NCBI GenBank assembly: GCA_963833195.1
Contig: CAWHXF010000024.1
Location: forward strand, 62,001 to 126,000
From: Granulosicoccus sp963833195
GTDB taxonomy: Bacteria; Pseudomonadota; Gammaproteobacteria; Granulosicoccales; Granulosicoccaceae
Direction: 5' to 3'
DNA: 64,000 nucleotides
Below are positions 35,183 to 44,107 of the stretch, in pieces (position 1 is the first letter of the stretch; each line of letters opens with the position of its first letter). The position numbers were made by a program, and so were the translations under genes. Below the pieces are notes generated by a model that was given only the letters and a program-made list of their open reading frames with translations, did no database searches and was not told the DNA's origin.

Positions 35183-35254
35183 AGCGTGGATGGGGCGACG
35201 TCGGACGATCCCGACTACGCGGAATTCGGGTTCGGTTTCCGCAAGGTGTTCTGA

Positions 35255-35884
35255 GCATACCGGCACCGCTCAGACCCGTCGGCTGCAGGCGGGTTCACGA
35301 CCGGCGACTCGTCCGCCTGCTGCCGCGGTTTCCACGACCGTACCTGCGCCAGCGGCGCCCTTCGCTGGCTCGCTCACCCCGGCTCGCTCGAACGATTCGA
35401 TTCGCGCGCTTCGAGCCGGCGAGCGCCCGAGCCCGCCCGTAGGTGTGCGAGCGGGCCGAGCTGTTTCACGCCATCGCACCGAGCGATGGCGTTCGCACGC
35501 TCGCCACCCCGCCGGTCTGACGTCCGAGATCCTCGGCGCCGCTTTCTCGGCGCCGCGCGCACCTTCGGGCGCTCGCGCCATACCGAACGGAACGGCAAGA
35601 GTGGAAGCCCGCGCCACGCGGGCCTCATGCAGTCGAGACGCTCCCTGGCCGGCCGACGCGTCGAATGAAGTCAGGCAAACGTAATCAGATCGAACGGGCA
35701 ATGACAGAGCCCGAACCGATACTGCTTCCACTGGCTGGCAAGTCCGGATCACCCGGTCCGACGCAACACTCTGACGGGAGAACGTTTCGTGAAGACCCGA
35801 CAGCGGCCTGCACAGCCTCGCCGTCATCGACCGATCGTCGTGACATGACAACGTCCCCCTCATCCGTCCAAGAGCACTCGTCAA
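35255..35884. other. Intergenic region with hairpin and boxed promoter
   Basis: No gene is supported in these 630 bp. A perfect 9-bp hairpin, CGCCATCGC/GCGATGGCG with a 5-base loop, lies at 35469-35491 without a T-run. The boxed promoter at 35668-35723 serves the next gene, leaving a 5' leader of about 155 bases. Confidence 0.55.
35668..35723 (+). promoter_or_regulatory. CopR-like box promoter of the 35885 gene
   Basis: AAGTCAGGCAAACGTAAT (35668-35685), 32 bp, then GATACT (35718-35723). Same box, orientation and spacing as at copAB and the promoters at 58735-58790 and 61568-61623. Confidence 0.75.
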
Positions 35885-36199
35885 ATGAATACTAGGTATC
35901 GCACTTCCGCGCTCGTTGCCGCCGCCTTCGCGTTGAGCGCGGCGCTCCCTGCGCTCGCCAACGACTCGAAAATGTCGACCGAAGAGCTGGCCGCCACGGT
36001 GGAGCAGCGCATCCACCTGCTCCCGAACTTCTCCTCCGGCACCGGTCACTACACCATCACGGTCGAGGCCCGGGACAACCAGCTCTTGCTCAGGGGCTTC
36101 ATCGACGGTCTCGAGGAGCGCAACGCAGTCAATCGTGTCGTCCGGAACACCGCGGGCGTACACCCAGACATGATCGACGACCACATCGTGATCCAGTAG
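35885..36199 (+). CDS. Small periplasmic BON-like protein
   Basis: This is a 104-residue exported protein with a signal peptide (TSALVAAAFALSAALPALA). The mature domain (TEELAATVEQRI, YTITVEARDNQLLLRGFIDG, RNAVNRVVRNTAGV) has the alternating helix-strand pattern of BON domains, which bind membranes or ligands in the periplasm. It is the only gene of the unit driven by the boxed promoter at 35668, so it is probably copper-induced. A similar BON gene heads the nine-gene operon at 58386-58661. Confidence 0.75.
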   Translation: MNTRYRTSALVAAAFALSAALPALANDSKMSTEELAATVEQRIHLLPNFSSGTGHYTITVEARDNQLLLRGFIDGLEERNAVNRVVRNTAGVHPDMIDDHIVIQ

Positions 36200-36370
36200 C
36201 GCGGCTCGCAGGGACGCGGCCGTAGCGTGTCTCGGAACGCCCTTTGGGGTGTTCGAGCACGTCTCCGCTCCAACTCGCGCTTCGGAGCTGCGGGGCAAAC
36301 CGGTGCCTGCCATCCTCCGCCCGCAGGACGGAGTCCGTGCCGATCGACCCGACGGGGGCGCCGATGGCGC

Positions 36371-37243
36371 TCACATCGCCGGTACGGACGACTCTTCGCC
36401 GGCTTCACCGGCTTGAAGGTTGAGCCGTACGCGCTCGTCGAGCCCCGCCATGGGCGATAGCGCTCGATCGAGGCGGTCGCGCAGCGCGACGAACCGGGCC
36501 CGAGCCGGATCATCGCGAAAGTGGACGTTGCCGCGCCTGTGCTCGTCCACCGTGGCCTGCCGAATCGCGCCCGCCCGATCCGCCCCCTTGCCCCGGGCGT
36601 CGTGACCGACAAACACGCGCGTGTCGGCCGGAAACGCGAGGATGCCGCGCGCCGAGGTCCACATCTCTCCTGCGTCCCCGGTCGGTTCGTCCGCGCGCGC
36701 GGTACCGGCATGGGGCGGCGCAAGCGCGTCGCCGACGAACAGCGCGTCGCCGACCTGCAAAGCGATCGCGGACGCCGCGTGGCCGGGCATCAGCCAAACG
36801 CCGGCCTCGAGAGCGCCGACGGCGAAACGCTCGCCGTCCTGCAGCAATCGATCGAAGTGCCGCAAGGGGTCCGGCAAGGGCTCGGACGGATACCGCTCAC
36901 GCCAGTCCAGAGCGACGACCGCAGCCTTCACGCCGGTGGCGTTCGATGCGCCGACGGCCCGACCCAGCGCCGCCGAGGCCGTGACTTGCTCCGAATGTGG
37001 GTGGGTGTCGACGACGAGCTCGACGTGCAGCGCCTCGCGCCGGATGAGCCCGAGCACGGCCTCCGCGCCGTCGACCGACGCCGGGGCGTGGACATCGAGC
37101 GGGCCCACGACGTCGACGAGCATCGCCCGGCGCGTCGACGGATCCGCGCACACGTGCTGGAGCGCGCCCGTGACGGGCTCGACCAGCGTCCAGACCTGGG
37201 GCGAGCCCGGACCCGACGACGGGCTGAACCGGACCCGATCCAC
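36371..37243 (-). CDS. MBL-fold protein with damaged metal motif
   Basis: The 290-residue protein resembles the persulfide dioxygenase at 13136 along its length, with the core elements VWTLVEPVTGALQHV, LMPGHAASAIALQ, FVGDALAPPHAGTARAD and VFVGHDARG. However, the first metal motif reads THPHSEQV instead of THPHADH, so one Asp and one His ligand are missing. It may bind metal poorly, use another metal, or be non-enzymatic. The GTG at 37243 lies just after the stop of the DUF305 gene (37249) and is preceded by TAGGG. It is the last gene of a three-gene operon. Confidence 0.75.
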   Translation of the reverse strand: MDRVRFSPSSGPGSPQVWTLVEPVTGALQHVCADPSTRRAMLVDVVGPLDVHAPASVDGAEAVLGLIRREALHVELVVDTHPHSEQVTASAALGRAVGASNATGVKAAVVALDWRERYPSEPLPDPLRHFDRLLQDGERFAVGALEAGVWLMPGHAASAIALQVGDALFVGDALAPPHAGTARADEPTGDAGEMWTSARGILAFPADTRVFVGHDARGKGADRAGAIRQATVDEHRRGNVHFRDDPARARFVALRDRLDRALSPMAGLDERVRLNLQAGEAGEESSVPAM

Positions 37244-37248
37244 CGGCC

Positions 37249-37704
37249 CTACCCGCCGTCGGCCTCGAGATCCCGTATGAGCGCCTCCATCTCGGCGATC
37301 TCCTTGCGCTGCGTCTCGATGATCGCGTCGGCGAGCTCGCGCACGCGCGGATCGGTGATATCGGCCCGCTCGCTCGTCAGGATCGCGATGCTGTGGTGCG
37401 GGATCATGGCCGCCATCCAGTCCACGTCGTCCATGATCACCTGGCTTCTGAGGATCCACAGCGCGACCGCGAAGGAGACGGCCGCGCTCGCGAAGATCGC
37501 GATGTTCCTTCGCCGGTTCTCGTACATGTTCAGCATGAAGGCGAGCATGATGATCGCCATCATCGCGCCCATGTACACGGCCATCCACACCCGCGTCTCG
37601 CTGAATCTCACGTGCGACCAGGCGTAGGTGTTCAGGTACATCAGCCCGAACATCACGACGGTGGACGTCGCGATCATCGCGCCGAAGCGGGCGTAGGAGC
37701 TCAT
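37249..37704 (-). CDS. DUF305 membrane protein
   Basis: This 151-residue protein has three predicted membrane helices (about 8-25, 40-58 and 68-85) followed by a DUF305-like helical tail with MIPHHSIAILTSERADI and a Glu-rich end. DUF305 proteins occur in copper and silver loci, and their His and Met residues are suspected to bind metal in the periplasm. The ATG overlaps the stop of the sugar-dehydrogenase-like gene (ATGA). The function is not established. Confidence 0.82.
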   Translation of the reverse strand: MSSYARFGAMIATSTVVMFGLMYLNTYAWSHVRFSETRVWMAVYMGAMMAIIMLAFMLNMYENRRRNIAIFASAAVSFAVALWILRSQVIMDDVDWMAAMIPHHSIAILTSERADITDPRVRELADAIIETQRKEIAEMEALIRDLEADGG

Positions 37705-38921
37705 CGCGGCGCCTCCGGCGCCAAGCGCATCAGCGCACCGTCCGGACCGTCCTTCATCAGCAGCAGCGTGCCATCGGGCGCCTGGATCACGTCACGCACG
37801 CGCAGGTTCACGTCGAGCCGCTCCTCGCTCTCGATGCGACCCTCCTTCAGGTCGAGCCGCAGCAGGCTCTCGCCGGACAGTGCGCCGATGAAGATCGAGC
37901 CCTGCCAGTCGGACACGAGATCTTCCGTGTAGAACGCCATGCCCGAGGGCGACACCGACGGGTACCAGAACCACTCGGGCTGCGCGTACTCGCCGTCGAT
38001 CTCGTGGTTCGGTATGGGCACGTGGTTGTAGTGACTGCCGTAGCTGACGAGAGGCCAGCCGTAGTTCGCGCCCGGCTCGAGCCGGTTCAGCTCATCACCA
38101 CCAAAAGGGCCCATCTCGTGCGTCCAGACCTCGCCGGTGGCGGGGTCCACGGCGAGGCCCAACGGATTCCGATGCCCGAGGGTCCAGATACCGTCCGCCG
38201 CTGCGTCGCCGAGTGTCGGGGCGCCGTCCGCAGGCTTCCCGTCGCGGTCGAGTCGCACGACCTTCCCGATGGTGGTGTCGAGCTCCTGCGCCGGTTCGAA
38301 CCGCTGACGGTCGCCGTTCGTCACGTAGAGCGTCCCGTCCGACGCGAACGCCAGTCGACCGCCGTACTGACCGAGCCCCATCGTCCGGGGCATCTGGCGC
38401 CACGTTACCTCGACGTCCTCGAGCCGCGAGAGATCCTCACTCAGCCTCGCCCGAGCCACGGACAGTCCCTTGACCGTCGTGACGTCGCCGTCGGGGTACG
38501 GCCCGAGCCGCGGATCCGGCGTGAACGAATCGATGTCGACCTGCTCCTCGGGTGGCGCCATCTCGACGAAGCCGAACCAGATTTCGCGCGTCTGGGCGAA
38601 GTCCGGCGCGACCACGACGTCCATGAGTCCTCCCTGGCCCTCGAACACGACCTCCGGCACGTTCTGGATCGGCGCCGACAGCTCGCCGTCCGTCCACGTG
38701 CGCAGGTTGCCCACCTTCTCCGTCAGCAACAGCGTCGTGTCACCGGGCAACCAGTCCATGCCCCACGGGTGCTCGAGCGCGACGAGCGATTCGAGCGTCA
38801 TCGGTCCAGCCTTCGACGCGACGGTCTTCGACTCGGCGGCGTCGTCCTGCGCGTGTATGGGTGCGGCGCCGAGGGTGGCGAGCGCGGCGACGAGCACGGT
38901 CGGTCGCGACGTGGCTTTCAT
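37701..38921 (-). CDS. PQQ-dependent sugar-dehydrogenase-like protein
   Basis: A 406-residue exported propeller of the aldose sugar dehydrogenase family (Asd/YliI). The signal peptide ends at IHAQ; the core motifs are LEHPWGMDWLPG, GQGGLMDVVVAPDF, GQYGGRLAFASDGTLYVTNG, GHRNPLGLAVDP and ANYGWPLVSYGSHY. The enzyme normally oxidises aldose sugars with PQQ and calcium. AGGAGA stands seven bases before the ATG at 38921. It heads an operon with DUF305 and MBL genes, a set often found near copper genes; the physiological role there is unknown. Confidence 0.87.
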   Translation of the reverse strand: MKATSRPTVLVAALATLGAAPIHAQDDAAESKTVASKAGPMTLESLVALEHPWGMDWLPGDTTLLLTEKVGNLRTWTDGELSAPIQNVPEVVFEGQGGLMDVVVAPDFAQTREIWFGFVEMAPPEEQVDIDSFTPDPRLGPYPDGDVTTVKGLSVARARLSEDLSRLEDVEVTWRQMPRTMGLGQYGGRLAFASDGTLYVTNGDRQRFEPAQELDTTIGKVVRLDRDGKPADGAPTLGDAAADGIWTLGHRNPLGLAVDPATGEVWTHEMGPFGGDELNRLEPGANYGWPLVSYGSHYNHVPIPNHEIDGEYAQPEWFWYPSVSPSGMAFYTEDLVSDWQGSIFIGALSGESLLRLDLKEGRIESEERLDVNLRVRDVIQAPDGTLLLMKDGPDGALMRLAPEAPR

Positions 38922-39209
38922 GAAGTGTTCTCCTGTAGACCTCGCTGAATCGGCATTCACCCGTGCCGTGCCCGGAACGCCGTTCATCTCGTTCTCCCGA
39001 TGGGGGCGAGAGAGATGCCGTGGAATGAATGCCAACGGAGTATCAGCGTGCGCCCTCCTTCCGGGGCAAGCTCAAGTGGCCCTGACCGTTCATGCACGAT
39101 TTCCCCCTGGACAGGACGATTGGCATGCGGCAGACGAGACCGCGCGCATGCGTGATAGGGCGCGTCGGCTTCGCTCGCCGACGCCGATACGCCCCCTCCC
39201 CGCGACGCT

Positions 39210-42200
39210 TCAGGACGGTGCTGCCGGATGGACCGACGCTGCCGGCTCGCGCGACGATGCCGCAGGCAGTGGAACCCTGCGACGCCTGTTGCGCGGACGA
39301 CGCAGCAGGTAGTACACCGTCGGTATCACGAACATGGACAGCAGCGGCGCCGTGATCATGCCGCCGACCATCGGCGCGGCGATGCGCTGCATCACCTCGG
39401 AGCCCGTGCCGCTGCCCCACATGATCGGCAGCAGCCCCGCCAGGATCACCGCCACGGTCATCGCCTTGGGCCGCACCCGCAGGACCGCGCCTTCGCGGAT
39501 CGCCTCGAGCAGGTCGGGCTCCGCCGTCCTGCCCGCGCGCAGCCGCTCCTCCCAGGACTGCTTGAGGTAGAGCAGCATGATCACGCCGAACTCGGCGGTC
39601 ACGCCCGCGAGCGCGATGAAGCCTACGATGCCCGCCACGGACAGGTTGTATCCCAAGACGTAGAGCAGCCAGATGCCGCCGATCAGCGCGAAGGGCAGCG
39701 TCGTCATCACCAGCAGCGCCTCGTCGAATCGGCCGAAGGTCAGGTACAGCAGCACGAAGATGATCAGCAGCGTGAAGGGCACCACGATCGCGAGCCTTGC
39801 CGTGGCGCGCTCGAGGAACTCGAACTGGCCCGACCAGGCGAGCGAGTAGCCCGGGGGCAGCGCTACCCCTTGAGCGACCTCGGCCTGCATCTCGCGCACC
39901 GCCGACCCCAGGTCTCGCCCCCGCAGGTCAACGTAGACGAAACCCGCGAGCCGCGCGTTCTCGCTGCGCAGCATCGGGGGGCCGTCCGCGATGGTGATGG
40001 TGGCGACGTCCGAGAGCACCAGTCGCTGCCCGCGGGGCGAGACGATCGGCAGCTCCCGCAACCGATCCAGCGAGTCGCGGATCTCGCGCGGGTAGCGCAC
40101 GTTTATCGGGAAGCGCTGCAGGCCCTCGACGGTCTCGCCGACGTTCATGCCACCGATGGCCGAGGCGACCACCGACTGCACGTCGGCGATGTTGAGTCCG
40201 TAGCCCGAGGCCCGCTCGCGCGCGATGTCGACGTCGATGTAGCGCCCGCCGTCGAGCCGCTCGGCGAACGCGCTCGTGACGCCGGGGACATCCTTGACGA
40301 CGCGCTCCACGTCGGCGGCGATCCGGTCGATCACCTCGAGGTCCGCGCCCAGCACCTTGATGCCGACGGGGCTCTTGATGCCGGTGGCCAGCATGTCCAG
40401 CCGGTTGCGGATGGGCGGGATCCAGATGTTGGTCAGACCCGGCACCCGCACGATACCGTCGAGCTCCTCGACCAGCGCCTCCGGCGTCATGCCGGCGCGC
40501 CACTCGTCGCGTGGCTTGAGCCGGATCGTGGTCTCGAACATGACGAGCGGGGCGGGATCGGTCGCCGTGCTGGCACGACCCGCCTTGCCGTAGACGCTCT
40601 CGACCTCGGGCACGGTCTTGATCAGGCGGTCGGTCTGTTGCAGCAGCTCCGCCGCCTTGCCCGCCGACAGCCCCGGCAGGGCCGTGGGCATGTAGAGCAG
40701 ATCCCCTTCGTCCAGCGGGGGCATGAACTCGCTGCCGATGTGGCGCAGCGGCCAGAGACTCAGCCCGAGCGCCAGCGCCGCCGCCGCGAGCGTGATCGCG
40801 GGATGACGCAGCACGACGTCGAGCGCGGGCCGATAGACGGCAATCAGAGCGCGGTTGAGCGGATTCGCCCGCTCGCGCGGTATTCGCCCGCGCACCAGAT
40901 AGCCGATCAGGACCGGGATCAAGGTCGCCGACAACCCCGCGGCAGCCGCCATGGCGTAGGTCTTGGTGAACGCGAGCGGCGCGAACAGCCGGCCCTCCTG
41001 CGCTTCGAGCGTGAACACCGGCACGAACGACAGCGTGATGACGAGTAGCGAGAAGAACAGCGCCGGCCCCACCTCCGCCGAGGCCTCGGCGACCACCTGC
41101 CATCGCGTCTCCCCCGTCAGCGCGCGGCCGGGGTGTTCGTGCTCCCAGCGTTCGAGGTGCTTGTGCGCGTTCTCGATCATCACCACCGCCGCGTCCACCA
41201 TCGCGCCGATCGCGATGGCGATGCCGCCGAGCGACATGATGTTCGCGTTCACGCCCTGCCAGCGCATCACGGCGAACGCGATCAGGATGCCGAGCGGCAG
41301 CGACACGATCGCCACGAAGGCCGAGCGCACGTGGAACAGGAACACCAGGCAGACCACGGCCACGACGAGAAACTCCTCCAGGAGCTTGAGGCCGAGGTTC
41401 TCGATCGCGCGTTCGATGAGCCCGGAGCGGTCGTAGGTCGTGACCACCTCCACCCCAGGCGGCAGGCTCGAGCGCAGCTCCGCGAGCTTCGCCTTCACCG
41501 CCCGGATGGTGTCGAGCGCGTTCTCTCCGGAGCGCATCACGATCACGCCGCCCACCGCCTCGCCCTCCCCGTCCAGCTCCCCGATGCCGCGCCTCATCTC
41601 CGGGCCGACCTGCACGCGCGCCACATCCCCCAAGCGTACCGACACGCCCGCCTCGGTGGTCAGCAGCGGGATCGCGCGGAAGTCGTCCAGCGACTCCAGG
41701 TACCCCGACGCCCGGACCATGTACTCGGCCTCGCCGAGCTCGACCACGGCACCCCCGGCCTCCTGGTTCGCACGCTCGATCGCGTCGATCACCGTGCCGT
41801 GCGGTATCCGGTAGGCCGCCAGCTGCTCCGGATCGAGCACGACCTGGTACTGGCGCACCATGCCGCCAACGGTGGCGACCTCGGCGACGCCCGGCACCGT
41901 TTTCAGCTCGTACTTCAGAAACCAGTCCTGCAACGTGCGCAGCTGCGACAGGTCCTGTCCGCCGGTGCGGTCCACGAGCGCGTACTGGTAGATCCAGCCA
42001 ACGCCCGTCGCGTCCGGCCCGAGCGCCGACGACGCCCCCGGAGGAAGGCGCGACTGCACCTGGTTCAGGTACTCCAGCACCCGCGAGCGGGCCCAGTACA
42101 GATCGGTGCCGTCCTCGAACAGCACGTACACGTAGCTGTCGCCGAAGAACGAGTACCCCCTCACGACCCTTGTCCCGGGCACGGAGAGCATCGTGGTGGT

Positions 42201-42407
42201 GAGCGGGTAGGTCACCTGGTTCTCCACGAGCTGCGGCGCCTGCCCGGGCCATTCGGTGCGGATGATGACCTGCACGTCGGACAGGTCGGGCAACGCGTCC
42301 AGTGGCGTTCTCGCGACCGACACGATGCCGACGGCCGCGACGACAAGCGTCGCCATCAGCACCAGCAAGCGGTTGGTGATCGACCAGCGGATCAGCGACG
42401 CGATCAC
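39210..42407 (-). CDS. cusA: CusA/SilA-type RND copper/silver efflux pump
   Basis: The 1,065-residue heavy-metal RND pump has 12 membrane helices, two large periplasmic domains and helix-4 acidic residues (GAMVDAAVVMIENAHKHLE). The periplasmic motif NRLDMLATGIKSPVGIKVLG is typical of the Cu(I)/Ag(I) CusA/SilA branch. The pump takes metal from the periplasm or cytoplasm to the outside through CusB and an outer-membrane channel. The GTG at 42407 overlaps the cusB stop (GTGA). No second RND pump gene is present in the window. Confidence 0.95.
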   Translation of the reverse strand: MIASLIRWSITNRLLVLMATLVVAAVGIVSVARTPLDALPDLSDVQVIIRTEWPGQAPQLVENQVTYPLTTTMLSVPGTRVVRGYSFFGDSYVYVLFEDGTDLYWARSRVLEYLNQVQSRLPPGASSALGPDATGVGWIYQYALVDRTGGQDLSQLRTLQDWFLKYELKTVPGVAEVATVGGMVRQYQVVLDPEQLAAYRIPHGTVIDAIERANQEAGGAVVELGEAEYMVRASGYLESLDDFRAIPLLTTEAGVSVRLGDVARVQVGPEMRRGIGELDGEGEAVGGVIVMRSGENALDTIRAVKAKLAELRSSLPPGVEVVTTYDRSGLIERAIENLGLKLLEEFLVVAVVCLVFLFHVRSAFVAIVSLPLGILIAFAVMRWQGVNANIMSLGGIAIAIGAMVDAAVVMIENAHKHLERWEHEHPGRALTGETRWQVVAEASAEVGPALFFSLLVITLSFVPVFTLEAQEGRLFAPLAFTKTYAMAAAAGLSATLIPVLIGYLVRGRIPRERANPLNRALIAVYRPALDVVLRHPAITLAAAALALGLSLWPLRHIGSEFMPPLDEGDLLYMPTALPGLSAGKAAELLQQTDRLIKTVPEVESVYGKAGRASTATDPAPLVMFETTIRLKPRDEWRAGMTPEALVEELDGIVRVPGLTNIWIPPIRNRLDMLATGIKSPVGIKVLGADLEVIDRIAADVERVVKDVPGVTSAFAERLDGGRYIDVDIARERASGYGLNIADVQSVVASAIGGMNVGETVEGLQRFPINVRYPREIRDSLDRLRELPIVSPRGQRLVLSDVATITIADGPPMLRSENARLAGFVYVDLRGRDLGSAVREMQAEVAQGVALPPGYSLAWSGQFEFLERATARLAIVVPFTLLIIFVLLYLTFGRFDEALLVMTTLPFALIGGIWLLYVLGYNLSVAGIVGFIALAGVTAEFGVIMLLYLKQSWEERLRAGRTAEPDLLEAIREGAVLRVRPKAMTVAVILAGLLPIMWGSGTGSEVMQRIAAPMVGGMITAPLLSMFVIPTVYYLLRRPRNRRRRVPLPAASSREPAASVHPAAPS

Positions 42408-44107
42408 GAGGACTCTCCCGGGTTCGCACCGCTCGCGTCATCCGCCGCGGCATCGAGCGACTCGATCACCGGGCCCTCGTCGTCCATGCGGAACTCGACG
42501 TCGACGCGTCGACCGGCGCGCGCCAGATCCGCGCCGGTCGCGGCAGCATCGGCGCCGAGCCTGAAACCCATCGTCATCGCGGGCCAGCCGAGACTCTCGA
42601 CCGGCGTGTGCACGAGCGTCAGCACGTCCCCGTCCACCGCCTCGATCGTGGCTGTGGTGCGATGCAGCTCGGTGGCGCCCTCACCGCCTCCCGCGTCCGC
42701 GTCCGCCACCTGCGGGGCGCCGTCCGGCGTCGCCGCCCCCGACCGGGCCTCGACGCCCTTCAGACTCGCTTCGGAGTCGAGCAGGAACTGCCCGGAGAGC
42801 ACCACGTCCTCACCGACTTCGAGCCCAGCCAGGATCTGGGTGCGCGCCCCGGCGTCGCGCCCGAGCTCGACCTCGACGGGGCGGAAGCTGCCGTCGGCCT
42901 CCATGGTCATCACGATATCGCGCCGCCCGGTCCGGATCACCGCTTCGCTCGGCACCGACAGCACTGCACCGTCCGCCCCATCGGCCAGCGTCATCTGCAC
43001 GAACATGCCGGGCACGAGCAGCGCTTCCGGATTCTCCAGCTCGGTCCGCACCCGCACCGTGCGCGTGCCGACGTCCACCTCCGGCAGGATCGCCTGCACC
43101 GTGCCGGTGAACTCCCGCGCCGGCAGCGCCTGACTGCGCGCGAGCACCGGCGAACCGACCCGTACCCGCGCCGCCTGGCTCTCAGGCACCTGGGCTTCGG
43201 CCCAGACCGTCGCCAGTCCGTTGATGCGAGCCAGCGGCTGGCCGGGCACGACCGTGCTGCCCTCGCGCGCGTCGAGCTCGGTGAGCACGCCATCGATCGG
43301 GGCGACGAGCACGCTGCGCGGCTGCACACGATCGCTGCGCTCGACCAGCGCCACCTGCGCATCGCTCATGCCGGCCTGGCGCATGCGTTGCAGCGCGGCG
43401 TCCGCGAGCGGACCGAGATCGCTGCCGCGCATGCGACGCACGGCGAGGTAGTCCTCCTGGACGGCGACCCACTCGGGCACGTGAACCTCGAACAGCGGGT
43501 CGCCGGCATCGACCTCGTCGAGCGTCGCGCGCACGTATGCCTTTTCCACGTAGCCCGTGGCGCGTGCCTGCACGAGCGCGACGTCGCGCTCGTTCCAGGC
43601 GATCGAGCCGACCGCGACGATGTCGTTGGCCAGAACTGCCTCGGTGACCTTGCCGGTACGCACCCCGAGGTTCTGCCGCACGCGCGGGCTGACCGTCACC
43701 GTGCTGGCGTCGGCCCCCCCGGCTCCCGCGTAGGCCGGCACCAGCATCATGTCCATGAACGGCGACTCGCCGGGCGCGTCGAACTTCTTCCCGGGGACCA
43801 TGGGATCGTGGTAGTAGAGGATCTCGCGCCCCGTCACCGGGTCGATTCCGCCGGCGCCGAGTCCCTCCCGGACGTGCCGGCGCGTGGCCGCCTCGCCCTC
43901 CGGGATGCCCCAGAGCGACGGGTCGACCGTCGCCGCGTCGGGCTCCCGTACCCCGGCGGGCGACACGGCGCCCTCCGCAGGCCCAGCACGTCGATCGACG
44001 GGTTCCTCGCGCGCATTCATCGCGCCCAGGGCGTAGAGCCCGACACCGGCCAGCGTCAGGGCGCCGGCGACGAGCGCCACGCCGATGCGGTTGTTCGTCG
44101 TCGTCAT
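42404..44107 (-). CDS. cusB: CusB-type membrane-fusion protein with C-terminal CusF domain
   Basis: The 567-residue periplasmic adaptor starts with a membrane anchor (IGVALVAGALTLAGVGLYAL) and a heavy-metal-binding domain (YYHDPMVPGKKFDAPGESPF, with further Met). The HlyD-like barrel and hairpin follow (PRVRQNLGVRTGKVTEAVL, ARATGYVEKAYVRATLDEVD). After a linker, about 485-560 form a CusF-like domain with VHTPVESLGWPAMTMGF, which keeps the Trp and paired Met that bind Cu(I)/Ag(I). The chaperone is thus built into the adaptor. The ATG overlaps the upstream outer-membrane factor gene (ATGA). Confidence 0.92.
   Translation of the reverse strand: MTTTNNRIGVALVAGALTLAGVGLYALGAMNAREEPVDRRAGPAEGAVSPAGVREPDAATVDPSLWGIPEGEAATRRHVREGLGAGGIDPVTGREILYYHDPMVPGKKFDAPGESPFMDMMLVPAYAGAGGADASTVTVSPRVRQNLGVRTGKVTEAVLANDIVAVGSIAWNERDVALVQARATGYVEKAYVRATLDEVDAGDPLFEVHVPEWVAVQEDYLAVRRMRGSDLGPLADAALQRMRQAGMSDAQVALVERSDRVQPRSVLVAPIDGVLTELDAREGSTVVPGQPLARINGLATVWAEAQVPESQAARVRVGSPVLARSQALPAREFTGTVQAILPEVDVGTRTVRVRTELENPEALLVPGMFVQMTLADGADGAVLSVPSEAVIRTGRRDIVMTMEADGSFRPVEVELGRDAGARTQILAGLEVGEDVVLSGQFLLDSEASLKGVEARSGAATPDGAPQVADADAGGGEGATELHRTTATIEAVDGDVLTLVHTPVESLGWPAMTMGFRLGADAAATGADLARAGRRVDVEFRMDDEGPVIESLDAAADDASGANPGESS

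Larger units (their letters stand above)
33128..35254 (+). pseudogene. Outer-membrane porin interrupted by an IS1595 element
   Basis: The gene starts at 33128 after AGGGAG and encodes a signal peptide (VIAGATGAVLIGSQARA) and a Gram-negative porin barrel (ATSRFGIRGTEDL, WAGLGSETYGTLRGGLQW, YQGARLYYLNGPLGVQFAAE) with an acidic loop of Asp repeats. Coding stops at 34137 inside the last strands. Removing the insert and one copy of the 8-bp duplication AGCGTGGA joins it in frame to 35191-35254, encoding DDPDYAEFGFGFRKVF with the terminal Phe required for barrel assembly. The ancestral protein was about 357 residues. The interrupted product lacks its last strand and is probably non-functional. Confidence 0.9.

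Noticed and set aside
35469..35491. Perfect 9-bp hairpin after the porin
   Set aside because: No T-run follows, so it does not qualify as an intrinsic terminator; no other role can be shown.
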